This document shows, piece by piece, positions 63,948-64,000 of a DNA stretch of 64,000 nucleotides; position 1 is the first letter of the stretch, and each line of letters opens with the position of its first letter. Both the position numbers and the translations under genes were made by a program. The stretch is from contig JAMOQG010000142.1 of the NCBI GenBank assembly GCA_027064135.1, positions 1-64,000 on the forward strand, read 5' to 3'. Under the pieces are notes generated by a model, which was not told the origin of the DNA, did not search any database, and saw only the letters and a list, made by a program, of their open reading frames with translations. This DNA is from Peptostreptococcaceae bacterium (GTDB lineage: Bacteria; Bacillota; Clostridia; Peptostreptococcales; Acidaminobacteraceae).

Positions 63948-64000
63948 TTATTTTTCAACTTTTACAGAGTGTTTGAATCTATAACCCATACCTCTAATAG
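63948..64000 (-). CDS. C-terminal end of an OmpR-type response regulator (partial)
   Basis: Read on the minus strand the last 16 codons are IRGMGYRFKHSVKVEK then stop. The RGxGYRF ending is the hallmark of the winged-helix domain of OmpR/PhoB response regulators. The rest lies beyond the right edge. A kinase partner would be expected nearby but cannot be seen. Confidence 0.7.
   Translation of the reverse strand, partial: IRGMGYRFKHSVKVEK

Overview
The window is a chromosomal origin region from a very AT-rich, low-GC Gram-positive bacterium (Bacillota). Gene order and content (rnpA-yidD-yidC-jag-mnmE-mnmG-rsmG-noc-soj-spo0J, a large SRP RNA next to dnaX, walRK-walJ-rlmH, gdpP-rplI-dnaB-purA, an arginine deiminase operon) fit an anaerobic Clostridia/Tissierellia-type organism. 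I cannot name a genus from sequence alone.

Layout. From 1 to about 10.6 kb almost everything lies on the minus strand: the rim of a STAS/anti-sigma locus, one unknown membrane protein on the plus strand, then gyrA, gyrB, recF, yaaA, dnaN and dnaA. The origin is bipartite. The dnaN-dnaA gap (9016-9249) carries a DnaA-trio-like unwinding element, and the dnaA-rnpA gap (10588-11095) carries consensus DnaA boxes. From 11 to 20 kb the plus strand carries the RNase P/YidC/tRNA-modification operon and the segregation genes noc, soj and spo0J. These end in two parS sites around a terminator. rpmH is absent from its usual place before rnpA.

From 20 to 30 kb come a lipid kinase, a degenerate bEBP-like regulator, an unrecognised three-gene HTH/coiled-coil operon close to the origin, tRNA-Arg(CCU), tadA, SRP RNA, dnaX-ebfC-recR, a Noc-type site, a hybrid histidine kinase and a THUMP methyltransferase. 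From 30 to 44 kb lie envelope and small conserved genes, rpsF-ssb-rpsR, the gdpP-rplI-dnaB operon, purA and a head-on dnaD-dnaI pair. From 44 to 53 kb lie an M23 endopeptidase and walRK. These are followed by an unknown secreted protein behind a perfect WalR box, then yycH, yycI, walJ and rlmH.

From 53 to 57 kb is a more accessory patch: MTA/SAH nucleosidase, TetR/HXXEE divergent pair, an AAA ATPase with three identical-geometry operators, a 24-codon hydrophobic ORF and veg. From 57 to 62 kb is an arginine deiminase operon with two different arcA genes, arcB and arcC, behind cre-like and Crp/ArcR-like sites. From 62 kb to the end lie ispE, a GntR regulator, a DUF1934 gene and the tail of an OmpR-type response regulator.

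Most likely undescribed biology: (1) the origin-proximal HTH/coiled-coil operon at 22.1-23.6 kb with its possible attenuator; (2) the WalR-box-controlled secreted protein at 48 kb; (3) the triple-operator AAA ATPase at 55 kb; (4) the three-copy 14-mer that can form alternative hairpins before ispE-gntR.
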